The notes under the pieces were generated by a model, which worked only from the letters and a program-made list of their open reading frames with translations, was not told where the DNA came from and searched no databases. A stretch of DNA of 64,000 bases from Pyxidicoccus trucidator. GTDB taxonomy: Bacteria > Myxococcota > Myxococcia > Myxococcales > Myxococcaceae. Numbering within the stretch: position 1 is the first letter of the stretch; every line of letters starts with the position of its first letter. This document shows positions 39,040 through 48,561 of the stretch, in pieces. The stretch spans positions 21,631-85,630 of the forward strand of contig NZ_JAAIXZ010000030.1 in the NCBI RefSeq assembly GCF_010894435.1, read 5' to 3'. The position numbers and the translations under genes are program-made.

Positions 39040-39957
39040 ATGGCGCTCCCCGCCATCACTCCCTACCCCATGCCCGGCACGGCCGACCTGCCCAGGAACA
39101 AGGTCTCCTGGACGCCCGAGCCCCGGCGCTCCGCGCTGCTGATTCACGACATGCAGCGCTACTTCATCAACGCCTTCACCGCCGGCGAGTCGCCGGTGTC
39201 CGAGCTGGTGGCGAACATCCAGCGGCTGCGCCAGCACTGCGCCGCGCTGGACATCCCCATCGTCTACTCGGCGCAGCCCGGCGGACAGACGCCCGAGCAG
39301 CGCGGCCTGCTGCAGGACTTCTGGGGACCGGGCATCAACGCCGGCCCGGAGCAGAAGCAGATCATCGACGCGCTGACTCCGGGCGAGGGCGACATCCTCC
39401 TCACCAAGTGGCGCTACAGCGCGTTCCGGAAGACCGAGCTGCACGAGCTGATGCGCGAGCGCGGGAGAGACCAGCTCCTCATCTGCGGCATCTACGCCCA
39501 CATCGGCTGCCTGCAGACGGCCAGCGACGCGTTCATGAGCGACGTGCGGCCGTTCCTCGTGGCGGATGCCCTGGGTGACTTCTCCCTGGCCCACCACCAG
39601 CTCGCCCTGAGCTACGCGGCGCAGCTCTGCGCCGTCACGCTCACCACCCAGCAGGCCATCGACGCGCTCGGGCCTCGCCCGGCCGAGGCGGCCGCACCGC
39701 TCAGCCGCCGGAAGATTCGCGAGGACGTCGCCGAGCTGTTGCAGCAGTCCGCGGAGGAGCTGGGCGAGGAGGAGAACCTGCTCGAGCGCGGGCTCGACTC
39801 CATCCGCATCATGAGCCTGGTCGAGCGCTGGCGGAGCGCCGGCACGGAGGTCACCTTCGTGGAGCTCGCCGAGCGCCCCACGCTCTCGGACTGGTTCACG
39901 CTGCTGTCCCAGGCCGCACCGCCCGCGTCCCAGGGCCGCGCCCTCCACCCCTCTTGA
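39040..39957 (+). CDS. mxcF: Isochorismatase with C-terminal aryl carrier domain (EntB-like)
   Basis: The 305-residue bifunctional protein has an isochorismatase domain (about 1-215), with Asp37 in LLIHDMQRYF, the Lys in LTKWRYSAF and CGIYAHIGC, and an aryl carrier domain (about 220-295) with the phosphopantetheine Ser in LLERGLDSIRIM. It hydrolyses isochorismate to 2,3-dihydro-2,3-dihydroxybenzoate and pyruvate and later carries the activated acid to MxcG. It lies 12 nt after mxcE, preceded by AAGGA. Confidence 0.94.
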   Translation: MALPAITPYPMPGTADLPRNKVSWTPEPRRSALLIHDMQRYFINAFTAGESPVSELVANIQRLRQHCAALDIPIVYSAQPGGQTPEQRGLLQDFWGPGINAGPEQKQIIDALTPGEGDILLTKWRYSAFRKTELHELMRERGRDQLLICGIYAHIGCLQTASDAFMSDVRPFLVADALGDFSLAHHQLALSYAAQLCAVTLTTQQAIDALGPRPAEAAAPLSRRKIREDVAELLQQSAEELGEEENLLERGLDSIRIMSLVERWRSAGTEVTFVELAERPTLSDWFTLLSQAAPPASQGRALHPS

Positions 39958-40016
39958 TTCTCGCAGCGCGGAGCCCTCCGCGCTCCTCGCCGCTTCACCT
40001 TCAGGGAGTACCTCCG

Positions 40017-43000
40017 ATGCGCGACTCACAGCCCGCGGGCTGGCCACTGTCCGCGGCCCAGCACGGAATCTGGGTGGGCCAGCAGTTCGACCTCAAGAGC
40101 CCGGTGTACAACGCCGGCGAGTGCATCGAGATTCGGGGCGCCGTCGACGTGGCGCACTTCGAGTCCGCGCTGCGGCAGGCCCTCGGTGAAGCCGAGGCCC
40201 TGCACTCGCGCTTCGTGTCCGGGGCTTCGGGCCCCGTGCAGTCCGTGGAGCCCCGCGCGGACTGGCCCCTGCACTTCGCGGATGTCAGCGGGACGCCCGA
40301 CCCGTGGGCGGCGGCGCACGCCTGGATGCGCGAGGACCTGACCCGGACCGTGGACCTGGCCCAGGGTCCGCTCTTCGCGGAGGCGCTGTTCAAGGCCGCG
40401 CCGGACCGGTTCTTCTGGTACCAGCGGGTGCACCACATCGCGCTGGACGGCTTCGGCTTCTCGCTGGTGGCGCGGAGGGTGGCCGACCTCTACACGGCGC
40501 GGGTGACGGGACGCCCCGCGACGGGAGGCTTCGGCCCGCTGCGCCCCGTGCTGGAGGAGGACGCCGCCTACCGGGCAGGCGCCCAGGTGGAGGCGGACCG
40601 GGCCTTCTGGGTGGGGCGCTTCGAGAAGGGCCCCACGCCGGTCAGCATCGCGGAGCCCGCGCCCATGTCGTCCACCTTCGTGCGGCAGATGCAGCACCTG
40701 TCCCCGGCCGAAGTGGAGCGCATGCAGGTCACCGCGCGCCAGGCGGGGCTGGGCTGGCCGGACCTGGTGCTGGCCGCCACGGCGGTCTGGCTGCACCGGC
40801 TGACGGAGGCCCGCGAGGTGGTGCTGGGCCTGCCGGTGATGTCGCGCCTGGGCTCGGTCGCGCTGAAGGTGCCGTGCATGGCGATGAACATCGTCCCGCT
40901 GCACGTGTCCGTGAAGCCGGAGGCGGGGCTGCTGACGATGGCTCGCGACGTGGCGGCGGAGGTCCGCGCCATGCGGCCGCACCTGCGCTACCGCTACGAG
41001 CAACTGCGCCGCGACCTGAGGCGCGTGGGTGGCCAGCGCAAGCTGTTCGGCCCCGTGGTCAACCTCATGCCGTTCGACTACGCCCTGCGCTTCGCGGGGA
41101 TGCCGGCCGTCGCGCACAACCTCTCCGCCGGGCCTGTCGAGGACCTGTCGATTGGCATGTACGCCCGGTCCGACGGCAGCGGGATGCGGGTGGACTTCGA
41201 CGCCAACCCCGCCTGCTACCGCCCCAACGAGCTGCGTGCCCACCAGCGGGGCTTCCTCCAACTCCTGGAGTCCCTGGTCGCCGAGCCCGAGCTGCCCGTG
41301 GGCTCGATGCTGCCGGGCCGGGGCCGGGCGTCACCGGTGGCGGAGGCGCTGCCCAATCTGGCCGCGTGCCTTCTCGATGGAGGCCCGCTCCCTGCTCCGG
41401 CGCGCCCCGTGCTGGAGCTGCTCACCGAGCGCGCCCGCGAACAGCCCGAGGCCATTGCCGTGGAGCATGGCCCCTATCGGCTGAGCTACCGCGAGCTGCT
41501 CGAGTCCGCGAGTGTCCTGGCGAAGCAGCTCGTCTCCGAGGGCGTGCGGCCGGACACCGCCGTGGCCGTCATGCTGCCGCGAAGCCTGGACGCGATTGTG
41601 GCGGCCTGGGGAGTGCTCCTCGCGGGCGCGGGCTACCTGCCCATCGACCCCTTCGGTCCTTCGTCCCGGACCGCCGCGATTCTCGCCGATGCGGCGCCCG
41701 ACCTGATTGTCACCACCGCGGGTGAGGGCCCGACGCCCGGCGCAGGGCCACAGGCACCGGGGAATCTGCTCGTGAAGCGGCGCCCCGGCTCCGAGCCTGG
41801 CGCTTCCGCTTCGACCTCGCCCGCCGGGGAGGCACGGCTGGCGTACGTCATCTACACCTCCGGCTCGACGGGCCAGCCCAACGGCGTGCAGATCGACCGG
41901 GACGCGCTGGCCCACTTCGTGGTGGGGGCGACGCAACGCTACGGGCTGCGCTCCGACGACCGGGTGCTCCAGTTCGCCCCGCTGCACTTCGACGCCAGCG
42001 TCGAGGAGCTCTCCCTCACCCTGTGCGTCGGCGGCAGGCTGGTGCTGCGCACGGATGAGATGCTCCAGTCGGTGCCGAGACTGCTCGACGCCTGCGCCGA
42101 GCACGGCATCACCGTGCTCGACCTGCCCACGGCCTTCTGGCACGAGCTGGCCTACAGCGTCTCGACGGGCTCGGCCCGCCTTCCCTCCTCCCTGCGCACG
42201 GTCATCATCGGCGGCGAGGCCGCGCTGCCCGAGCGCGTCGCCCGCTGGCGCACCACCGTCGGCCCCCAGGTGCGGCTGCTCAACACCTACGGCCCCACCG
42301 AGGCCACCGTGGTGGCCACCGTCGCCACGCTCAGCGGTGAGGACGCAGTCGGCGGCGCCAGCGATGAGGTTCCCATCGGCCGGCCCCTGCCGGGGGTGTG
42401 CGCCGTGCTCCTCGACGCGCAAGGGAAGCCTGTCACGGCGGGAGACGAGGGCGAGCTGTACCTGCTCGGCGGAGGCCTGGCCCGTGGCTACCTGGGACGC
42501 CCGGCGCTGACCGCGGCGCGCTTCACCGAGCTCGCGGCCCTGCCCGGCCAGCCGCGCGCCTACCGCACGGGTGACCGCGCCCGCCTCGGTGACGATGGGC
42601 AGCTGATCTTCGTGGGCCGCGTCGACGACGAGTTCAAGCTCAGCGGGCACCGCATCGACCCGGCCGAGGTGGAGACCGTGCTGCTCGGCCACCCCCGGGT
42701 GCGAGAGGCCGCCGTCGTTGGACAGGTGCTGCCCGGAGGCTCGCGGCGGCTGTGTGCCTGGCTCGTCACCGACGCACCCGAGCCCTCCGTCATGGAGCTG
42801 CGCCAGCACGTGCAGGCGGCGCTGCCCGCCCCCATGGTGCCCGGCGCCTTCGTGTTCCGGGAGCGGCTGCCCAGGACCAGCACGGGGAAAATCGACCGCT
42901 CGGAGCTGCGCCGCGTGTCCCCCATCGAGGAGCCGGCCCCGACTTCACCGGCAGCCACCGGACTGGAGCAGCGGGTGCTGCGAGTCTGGGAGCAGGTCCT

Positions 43001-44429
43001 GGGGATGAGCGGCCTGTCGGCGGAGTCTGACTTCTTCGACCTCGGCGGCCAGTCGCTCCAGAGCATCCAGGTAGCGAACCGGCTCGGCGTCGAGCTGGGC
43101 CGCGAGGTGCCCGTCGCCACGGTGTTCCGCCACCCGACCGCCGCCGCGCTGGCGCGAGCCCTGGAGCACGGGCCGGACGTGGCAACGGAGGCCGGAGGCC
43201 TCACCGCCGCGATGCTCGCGGACGCCGAGCTGCCGGAGGACCTCGTTCCACCGTTGCAGACCACTGGCGCGCTGCCGGCCTGGCTGCGACAGGTCGTGTT
43301 GACCGGGGCCACGGGCTTCGTCGGGGCCCACCTGCTCGACCAGCTCCTGCGCCAGACGGAGGCCCGGGTGGTCTGCCTGGTGCGCGCTAGCGATGAGGCG
43401 CATGCGATGGAGCGGCTGCGCGAGGCCCTGGCCTCACAGCACCTGTCCACGGCCAGCCTCTCCGAGCGCGTGGTGGCGCTGCCGGCCGACCTGACGCAGC
43501 CGTGGCTGGGGCTCGGCTCCGCGCGGTTCCACGGGCTGGCCTCCGAGTGCGACGCCGTCTTCCACAACGCCGCCGTCGTCAGCGTCGTGCGCGAGTACGG
43601 CAGCCTCCAGGCGGTCAACGTACGGGGCACGCGCGAGCTGCTCCGGCTGGCCGCCGCCGTCCGTCCCAAGCCCTTCCACTACGTCTCCACCCTCGCCGTG
43701 GCCCCCCAGGCGAACCTCCTCCCCGAGGTGCCCGAGGAGTTCGTCCCCGCACACCCTGGCCTGCGTGACGGCTACCAGCAGAGCAAGTGGGTGGCGGAGC
43801 GCCTCGTCCAGCAGGCGGGAGCGCGCGGGCTGCCCGTGGCGGTCTACCGGCTGGGGCGCGTGGTGGGCGCACCCGACAGCGGCATCGTGAACCCGCAGGA
43901 CCTGGTCTGGCGCATCCTGCTGGCCGGCATCCCCGTGGGCACGCTGCCCCAACTCGACGTGGGCGAGGCGTGGACGCCGGTGGACTTCGTCGCACGGGCG
44001 CTCGTCCACCTGTCGCGGGGGGCCAGCCCCGGCACGGTGTTCAACCTCACGCCCACCGCGGACGTGCGGCTGGGCGAGCTGTTCCGCCAGGTCCAGGACT
44101 ATGGCTACCCGGTGGAAATGCTCCCCGTGGGTGCGTGGCGCGCACGCGTCGCGGAGCGCGCTGGCGGGGGAGACCACGACACCACGCTGGCGTTCTTCGA
44201 CCTGCGCTCGGGCTCCGCCGAGCCCGCCTTCGGTCTGGGCCCCGTCCGCTGCGAGCGCGTCCTCCAGGGCCTGGCGGGCACCGGCATCTCCTGCCCTCCG
44301 ACGGACCGCGCCCTGCTGTACCGCTACCTCGACTACTGCGTCGCGCAGGGGCTCCTGCCACCGCCGCCCGGAGCCCTGATGAACCCACGGAACGGCAACA
44401 CGCCCTCAAACGAAAGGGCCCCGCTGTGA
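40017..44429 (+). CDS. mxcG: Myxochelin synthetase: NRPS C-A(Lys)-PCP-reductase
   Basis: The 1470-residue protein has a condensation domain (about 1-430, VHHIALDGFGF), an A domain (about 450-965, YVIYTSGSTGQPNG, NTYGPTEATVV), a PCP (about 985-1055, FFDLGGQSLQS) and a thioester reductase (about 1095-1450, LTGATGFVGAHLL and YQQSKW). The specificity residues read DAEDIGTVVK, a lysine-type code. A single C domain should acylate both amines of Lys with dihydroxybenzoate, and the R domain releases it with NAD(P)H as aldehyde or alcohol (myxochelin A). ATG 40017 follows AGGGAG; 63 nt of upstream open frame are probably not translated. Confidence 0.95.
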   Translation: MRDSQPAGWPLSAAQHGIWVGQQFDLKSPVYNAGECIEIRGAVDVAHFESALRQALGEAEALHSRFVSGASGPVQSVEPRADWPLHFADVSGTPDPWAAAHAWMREDLTRTVDLAQGPLFAEALFKAAPDRFFWYQRVHHIALDGFGFSLVARRVADLYTARVTGRPATGGFGPLRPVLEEDAAYRAGAQVEADRAFWVGRFEKGPTPVSIAEPAPMSSTFVRQMQHLSPAEVERMQVTARQAGLGWPDLVLAATAVWLHRLTEAREVVLGLPVMSRLGSVALKVPCMAMNIVPLHVSVKPEAGLLTMARDVAAEVRAMRPHLRYRYEQLRRDLRRVGGQRKLFGPVVNLMPFDYALRFAGMPAVAHNLSAGPVEDLSIGMYARSDGSGMRVDFDANPACYRPNELRAHQRGFLQLLESLVAEPELPVGSMLPGRGRASPVAEALPNLAACLLDGGPLPAPARPVLELLTERAREQPEAIAVEHGPYRLSYRELLESASVLAKQLVSEGVRPDTAVAVMLPRSLDAIVAAWGVLLAGAGYLPIDPFGPSSRTAAILADAAPDLIVTTAGEGPTPGAGPQAPGNLLVKRRPGSEPGASASTSPAGEARLAYVIYTSGSTGQPNGVQIDRDALAHFVVGATQRYGLRSDDRVLQFAPLHFDASVEELSLTLCVGGRLVLRTDEMLQSVPRLLDACAEHGITVLDLPTAFWHELAYSVSTGSARLPSSLRTVIIGGEAALPERVARWRTTVGPQVRLLNTYGPTEATVVATVATLSGEDAVGGASDEVPIGRPLPGVCAVLLDAQGKPVTAGDEGELYLLGGGLARGYLGRPALTAARFTELAALPGQPRAYRTGDRARLGDDGQLIFVGRVDDEFKLSGHRIDPAEVETVLLGHPRVREAAVVGQVLPGGSRRLCAWLVTDAPEPSVMELRQHVQAALPAPMVPGAFVFRERLPRTSTGKIDRSELRRVSPIEEPAPTSPAATGLEQRVLRVWEQVLGMSGLSAESDFFDLGGQSLQSIQVANRLGVELGREVPVATVFRHPTAAALARALEHGPDVATEAGGLTAAMLADAELPEDLVPPLQTTGALPAWLRQVVLTGATGFVGAHLLDQLLRQTEARVVCLVRASDEAHAMERLREALASQHLSTASLSERVVALPADLTQPWLGLGSARFHGLASECDAVFHNAAVVSVVREYGSLQAVNVRGTRELLRLAAAVRPKPFHYVSTLAVAPQANLLPEVPEEFVPAHPGLRDGYQQSKWVAERLVQQAGARGLPVAVYRLGRVVGAPDSGIVNPQDLVWRILLAGIPVGTLPQLDVGEAWTPVDFVARALVHLSRGASPGTVFNLTPTADVRLGELFRQVQDYGYPVEMLPVGAWRARVAERAGGGDHDTTLAFFDLRSGSAEPAFGLGPVRCERVLQGLAGTGISCPPTDRALLYRYLDYCVAQGLLPPPPGALMNPRNGNTPSNERAPL

Positions 44430-45805
44430 TGACCCGAGATTGGACACCTCGTTCGTGGCGGGAGAAGCCCGTCACGTGCATTCCGGATGACTATCCGGAC
44501 CTTCACGCGCTCGCTCGCACCGAGGAGCAACTGTCGCGCCTGCCTCCGCTGGTCTTCGCGTCGGACACGCGCCGCCTCACCTCCAGCCTGGCCCAGGTCG
44601 CCGAAGGCAAGTCCTTCCTGCTGCAAGGCGGTGACTGCGCGGAGAGCTTCAAGGAGTTCACCACCGACAACATCCGCGACACCTTCCGGCTCATCCTCCA
44701 GATGGCGGTGGTGCTCACCTTCGCGGGGGGCCGGCCGGTGGTGAAGGTGGGCCGCATCGCGGGCCAGTTCGCCAAGCCGCGCTCCAGCGGGGTGGAGACC
44801 CAGGGCGGGCTCACCCTGCCCAGCTACCGGGGCGACATCATCAACGGCATGGACTTCGACGCCCGCGAGCGGACGCCCGACCCCCGGCGGCTGCTCCAGG
44901 CCTACCACCAGTCCTCCGCCACGCTGAACCTGCTGCGCGCCTTCGCCCAGGGCGGCTACACGGACCTCTACGAGCTGCAACAGTGGACGCTCGACTTCGT
45001 GGCGAGCAACCCCCAGGGCGACCTCTACCGGGGGCTGGCGGACAAGATCTTCGAGTCCCTGCGCTTCATGCGCGCCCTCTGCGAGCGCCCCGAGCAGCAG
45101 CCGCCCACCCCGGGGCCGGTGGACTTCTTCACCAGTCACGAGGCCCTGCTCCTCAACTACGAGGAGGCCCTCACCCGCGCCGAGCCCGGCTCGAACGAGT
45201 GGTTCGACACGTCCGCGCACATGCTGTGGATTGGCGAGCGCACCCGCCAGCTCGGCGGTGGACACGTGGAGTTCATGCGCGGCATCAAGAACCCCATCGG
45301 CCTCAAGTGCGGCCCGACGATGGAGCCGGACGACCTGCTGCGGTTGATGGACGTCCTCGATCCCCACGGCATCCCCGGACGGCTCACGCTCATCGGCCGC
45401 TTCGGCGCGGACAAGGTTGCTGACTGCCTGCCCCGCCTGATGGCCGCCACCCACCGCGATGGCCGCCCCGTCATCTGGTCCATCGACCCGATGCACGGCA
45501 ACACGCACAAGGCCGGCAACGGGTACAAGACGCGCTCCTTCGACCGCATCCTCGCGGAGGTGCTCGCCTTCCTCGATGTCGCCGCGGCCGAGGGTGTCCA
45601 CGCCGGGGGCCTGCACCTGGAGATGACCGGACAGCACGTCACCGAGTGCCTGGGCGGCTCGTTCCCCATGAGCGAGGACGACCTCTCCAGCCGCTACCAC
45701 ACCCACTGCGACCCACGACTCAACGCCGACCAGGCCCTGCAGCTGGGCTTCATGGTGGCCGAGTCCCTCCAGTCACCCCGCGCCGCCCGTGCCCGGGCCG
45801 CGTGA
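44429..45805 (+). CDS. aroA5: Class II (plant-type) 3-deoxy-D-arabino-heptulosonate 7-phosphate synthase
   Basis: The 458-residue protein has the class II DAHP synthase blocks LLQGGDCAESF, VVKVGRIAGQFAKPRS, SSATLNLLRAF, GIKNPIGLKCGPTM, WSIDPMHGNTH and HLEMTGQHVTECLGG. It condenses phosphoenolpyruvate and erythrose 4-phosphate, the first step of the shikimate pathway. Its start shares one base with the mxcG stop (TGATG), so it is translated with the siderophore genes. It probably provides extra chorismate during iron starvation. AroA5 is the name used in the Stigmatella myxochelin cluster. Confidence 0.94.
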   Translation: MTRDWTPRSWREKPVTCIPDDYPDLHALARTEEQLSRLPPLVFASDTRRLTSSLAQVAEGKSFLLQGGDCAESFKEFTTDNIRDTFRLILQMAVVLTFAGGRPVVKVGRIAGQFAKPRSSGVETQGGLTLPSYRGDIINGMDFDARERTPDPRRLLQAYHQSSATLNLLRAFAQGGYTDLYELQQWTLDFVASNPQGDLYRGLADKIFESLRFMRALCERPEQQPPTPGPVDFFTSHEALLLNYEEALTRAEPGSNEWFDTSAHMLWIGERTRQLGGGHVEFMRGIKNPIGLKCGPTMEPDDLLRLMDVLDPHGIPGRLTLIGRFGADKVADCLPRLMAATHRDGRPVIWSIDPMHGNTHKAGNGYKTRSFDRILAEVLAFLDVAAAEGVHAGGLHLEMTGQHVTECLGGSFPMSEDDLSSRYHTHCDPRLNADQALQLGFMVAESLQSPRAARARAA

Positions 45806-45820
45806 AATCCAAGCCGACTC

Positions 45821-45878
45821 TTGACAGGCCGGCACCGCGCATCTAGATGCCTCCGCATTGAAAATGATAACCATTTTC
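45821..45878 (+). promoter_or_regulatory. Promoter -35 and Fur box at the mxcH start
   Basis: TTGACA lies at 45821-45826, with a possible -10 TAGATG at 45844-45849 (17-bp spacer). The Fur box GAAAATGATAACCATTTTC lies at 45860-45878 and matches 16 of 19 consensus positions. It shares 17 identical bases (45863-45879) with the mxcC operator, and TTGACA to Fur box is 39 nt start to start in both. The box covers the predicted mxcH start codon. Confidence 0.88.
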
Positions 45879-48515
45879 ACAATCAACCATCCCGCCAACG
45901 CGGGGACCCGGGCACGGGTCGGAGGCAGCACCCTCCTCGCGTTGCTGACGGGACTGCTCATCTCGGGCCCTGTCCTCGCGAGCGCGCCCCAGGTGGAAGG
46001 CGCGGAGAAGCCGCCGGCTTCCGCCTCGCCAGCGCCCGCCATCGAGGCACCGAAGCTCCTGGAGTTCGTCGAAGCGGCCTACCCCGCTCAGGCGGAGCGC
46101 GAGCGCCGCGAGGCCACGGTGGTCCTCAGGCTCACGCTCGACGCCCAGGGCGCCGTCACCGAGGCGGAGGTGCTGGAGCCCGCCGGCCCTGACTTCGACG
46201 AGGCGGCCCGCGCCGCCGCGCTCCGCTTCCGCTTCGAGCCCGCGAAGCGCAACGGCGTGCCGATGCCTTCTCGCATCGCCTACAGCTACGAGTTCCGCCT
46301 GCCACCACCCGTGGCGGCACCCTCCGACAAGCCCGCCTCGGCTTCCGCGCCGGTGGCAGCCCCCTCCGAGCCCTCCGCGGCCTCCGTGCCGGAGCGCACC
46401 CCGGAGCAGCAGGAGCCCACCACCACCGTCGAGACGGCGCCCACGCCCGCCCCCGGCCCTGATGCGGCAAACGTCGAGGCCATCGAAGTCACCGTCGAAG
46501 GAGAGTCCGAGGCGCAGCGCCTCCGCGAGTCCGCCGAGGCGGTGCGGGTCATCGAGACGGAGCAGCTCCAGCGTGAGGCCGTGGACCTGGGCCAGGCCCT
46601 GGCACGCACGGAAGGCATCGGCGTGCGTCGCGCGGGAGGACTGGGCAGCCGCTCGCGCTTCTCACTGGCGGGGCTCACGGACGAGCAGATCCGCTTCTTC
46701 ATCGACGGGGTGCCGCTGGAGCTGGCCGGCTACGGCCCGGAATTCGCCAACGTCCCCGTCAACTTCGTCCAGCGGATGGAGATCTACCAGGGCGTCGTCC
46801 CGGTGCGCTTCGGCGCGGACTCGCTGGGCGGAGCGGTCCAGATCGTCACCACCGAGGAGGTCCGCGGCTCCCGGGCGGCCGCCTCGTATGAAATCGGCTC
46901 CTTCGACACCCACCGACTGACGCTCAGCGGGCGGCACCTGCACGAGCCCACCGGCCTGTTCGTCCGCGCCAGCGGCTTCTTCGACTCCACGCCCAACGAC
47001 TACCGCGTCGACGTCGAGGTTCCAGACGACCTGGGCCGGCTCGTCCCCAGGACGCTCCCCCGCTTCCACGATGCCTTCCGGGCCGGTGGTGGTGCCGTGG
47101 AGGCGGGCTTCGTCGAGCGCCCCTGGGCCCGACGCCTGCTGCTGCGGGCCTTCGCCAACACCACCTCCAAGGAGATCCAGCACGACGTCACCATGGAGAC
47201 GCCCTATGGCGACGTGGACTCCGGCAGTTCCTCCGCGGGCGCGACGCTTCGCTTCGAGAATGCGTACGGCTCGGGGCTCACCGCCGACGCCGTCGGCGGC
47301 TACGTCTTCCGCCGGAGTCACTTCACGGACGTCGGGACGTGCGCCTACGACTGGTTCGGGCGCTGCATCCAGACGCTTCCCCAGCCGGGAGAAATCGAGT
47401 CGCGCGCCGTCGAGCGCGTGGTCCACCAGCACACGGGCTTCGCGCGTGCCAACGTCGGCTGGACGCTGTCGCCGGACCACGTGTTCCGCCTCGCCATCGC
47501 GCCCACGTGGGTGGCCCGCTCCGGTGAGGACCGGGCCCTCCGGGCGCGCGGTGAGGTGGACCCGCTCACTGGCGACAGGAGCATCTTCTCGCTCGTCACC
47601 GGGCTCGAGTACGAGCACGACGCGCTCGGCGGCCGCCTGGAGAACATCGCCTTCCTCAAGGACTACCTCCAGCTCTCACGCGCGGACCTGCTGCTCCCCA
47701 GCAACACCTTCCAGCCAGCGGACCAGGACATCCACCACCTCGGCGTGGGCGACAGCCTGCGCTTCCGCCTCTCCCAGGCCCTGCGTGCGAAGGCCTCCTA
47801 CGAGTGGGCCTCGCGCCTTCCCCGGCCCGACGAGCTCTTCGGCGACGGCATCCTCTATGGAGAGAACCTCCTGCTGAGGCCCGAGCGCAGCCACAACCTC
47901 AACCTGGAGCTGGCGCTCTCCCTGCCGGACACGGCGGCCGGCGAGTTCCGGGGCAGCGTGCTGGGCTTCGGGCGACTCGTGGATGACTTCATCCAGCCGG
48001 TGGGCCGCGAGGGGTACTTCACGTACCAGAACGTCATCGAGGCCCGCAGCCTCGGAGTCTCCGGTGCCGCGGGGTGGACCTCGCCGGGACGGCTGCTCTC
48101 GCTCGACGGCAACGCCACCTTCCAGGACTTCCGCAACACCTCCACCGAGGGCCCCTTCGCGGAGTTCGAGGGCCAGCGCCTTCCCAACCGCCCGCACCTG
48201 CTCGCCAACGGCAGCGCCCGGCTCCAGTGGACGGGGGTGGCGAGCCCGCGCGACGAGCTCTCGCTGGGCTGGCACTCCCGCTACATCCACTCCTTCTTCC
48301 GCGGCTGGGAGCGGCTGGGACAGGGCGACTCGAAGCAGACCATCGACGCGCAACTGCTCCACTCCCTCGCGCTCACCTACGTCACCCGCACCTCGCGCGC
48401 CACGCTGAGCTGGACGGTGGACGTGCAGAACCTCACCGACGCCTCCTCCTTCGACTTCCTGGGCGTGCAGCGCCCCGGACGCACCGTCGCCGCCAAGCTG
48501 GTCGCGGAGCTCTGA
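45864..48515 (+). CDS. mxcH: TonB-dependent siderophore receptor with N-terminal TonB-like domain
   Basis: The 883-residue outer-membrane receptor has a signal peptide ending near residue 41 (VLASA). A TonB C-terminal-type domain follows (about 48-140, YPAQAERERREATVVLRLTL, AALRFRFEPAKRNG), then a Pro/Ala linker, a plug domain (about 205-335, GIGVRRAGGLGSRSRFSLAG, RMEIYQGVVPVRFGADSLGG) and a C-terminal barrel. It should import ferric myxochelin. ATG 45864 is chosen (TTG 45858 also possible), but no Shine-Dalgarno is present and the expected transcript start is only a few bases upstream, so translation may be leaderless. It is followed by lipoprotein and energy-transduction genes. Confidence 0.9.
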   Translation: MITIFTINHPANAGTRARVGGSTLLALLTGLLISGPVLASAPQVEGAEKPPASASPAPAIEAPKLLEFVEAAYPAQAERERREATVVLRLTLDAQGAVTEAEVLEPAGPDFDEAARAAALRFRFEPAKRNGVPMPSRIAYSYEFRLPPPVAAPSDKPASASAPVAAPSEPSAASVPERTPEQQEPTTTVETAPTPAPGPDAANVEAIEVTVEGESEAQRLRESAEAVRVIETEQLQREAVDLGQALARTEGIGVRRAGGLGSRSRFSLAGLTDEQIRFFIDGVPLELAGYGPEFANVPVNFVQRMEIYQGVVPVRFGADSLGGAVQIVTTEEVRGSRAAASYEIGSFDTHRLTLSGRHLHEPTGLFVRASGFFDSTPNDYRVDVEVPDDLGRLVPRTLPRFHDAFRAGGGAVEAGFVERPWARRLLLRAFANTTSKEIQHDVTMETPYGDVDSGSSSAGATLRFENAYGSGLTADAVGGYVFRRSHFTDVGTCAYDWFGRCIQTLPQPGEIESRAVERVVHQHTGFARANVGWTLSPDHVFRLAIAPTWVARSGEDRALRARGEVDPLTGDRSIFSLVTGLEYEHDALGGRLENIAFLKDYLQLSRADLLLPSNTFQPADQDIHHLGVGDSLRFRLSQALRAKASYEWASRLPRPDELFGDGILYGENLLLRPERSHNLNLELALSLPDTAAGEFRGSVLGFGRLVDDFIQPVGREGYFTYQNVIEARSLGVSGAAGWTSPGRLLSLDGNATFQDFRNTSTEGPFAEFEGQRLPNRPHLLANGSARLQWTGVASPRDELSLGWHSRYIHSFFRGWERLGQGDSKQTIDAQLLHSLALTYVTRTSRATLSWTVDVQNLTDASSFDFLGVQRPGRTVAAKLVAEL

Positions 48516-48561
48516 AGCACTTCCGTCAACCCCCGCCTCACTCCTGGAAAGGAACCACCCG

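Noticed and set aside
39954..40016. Upstream extension of the MxcG frame
   Set aside because: The extra 21 residues are low in motif content and lack a Shine-Dalgarno, while ATG 40017 has AGGGAG ten bases upstream and matches the usual condensation-domain start.
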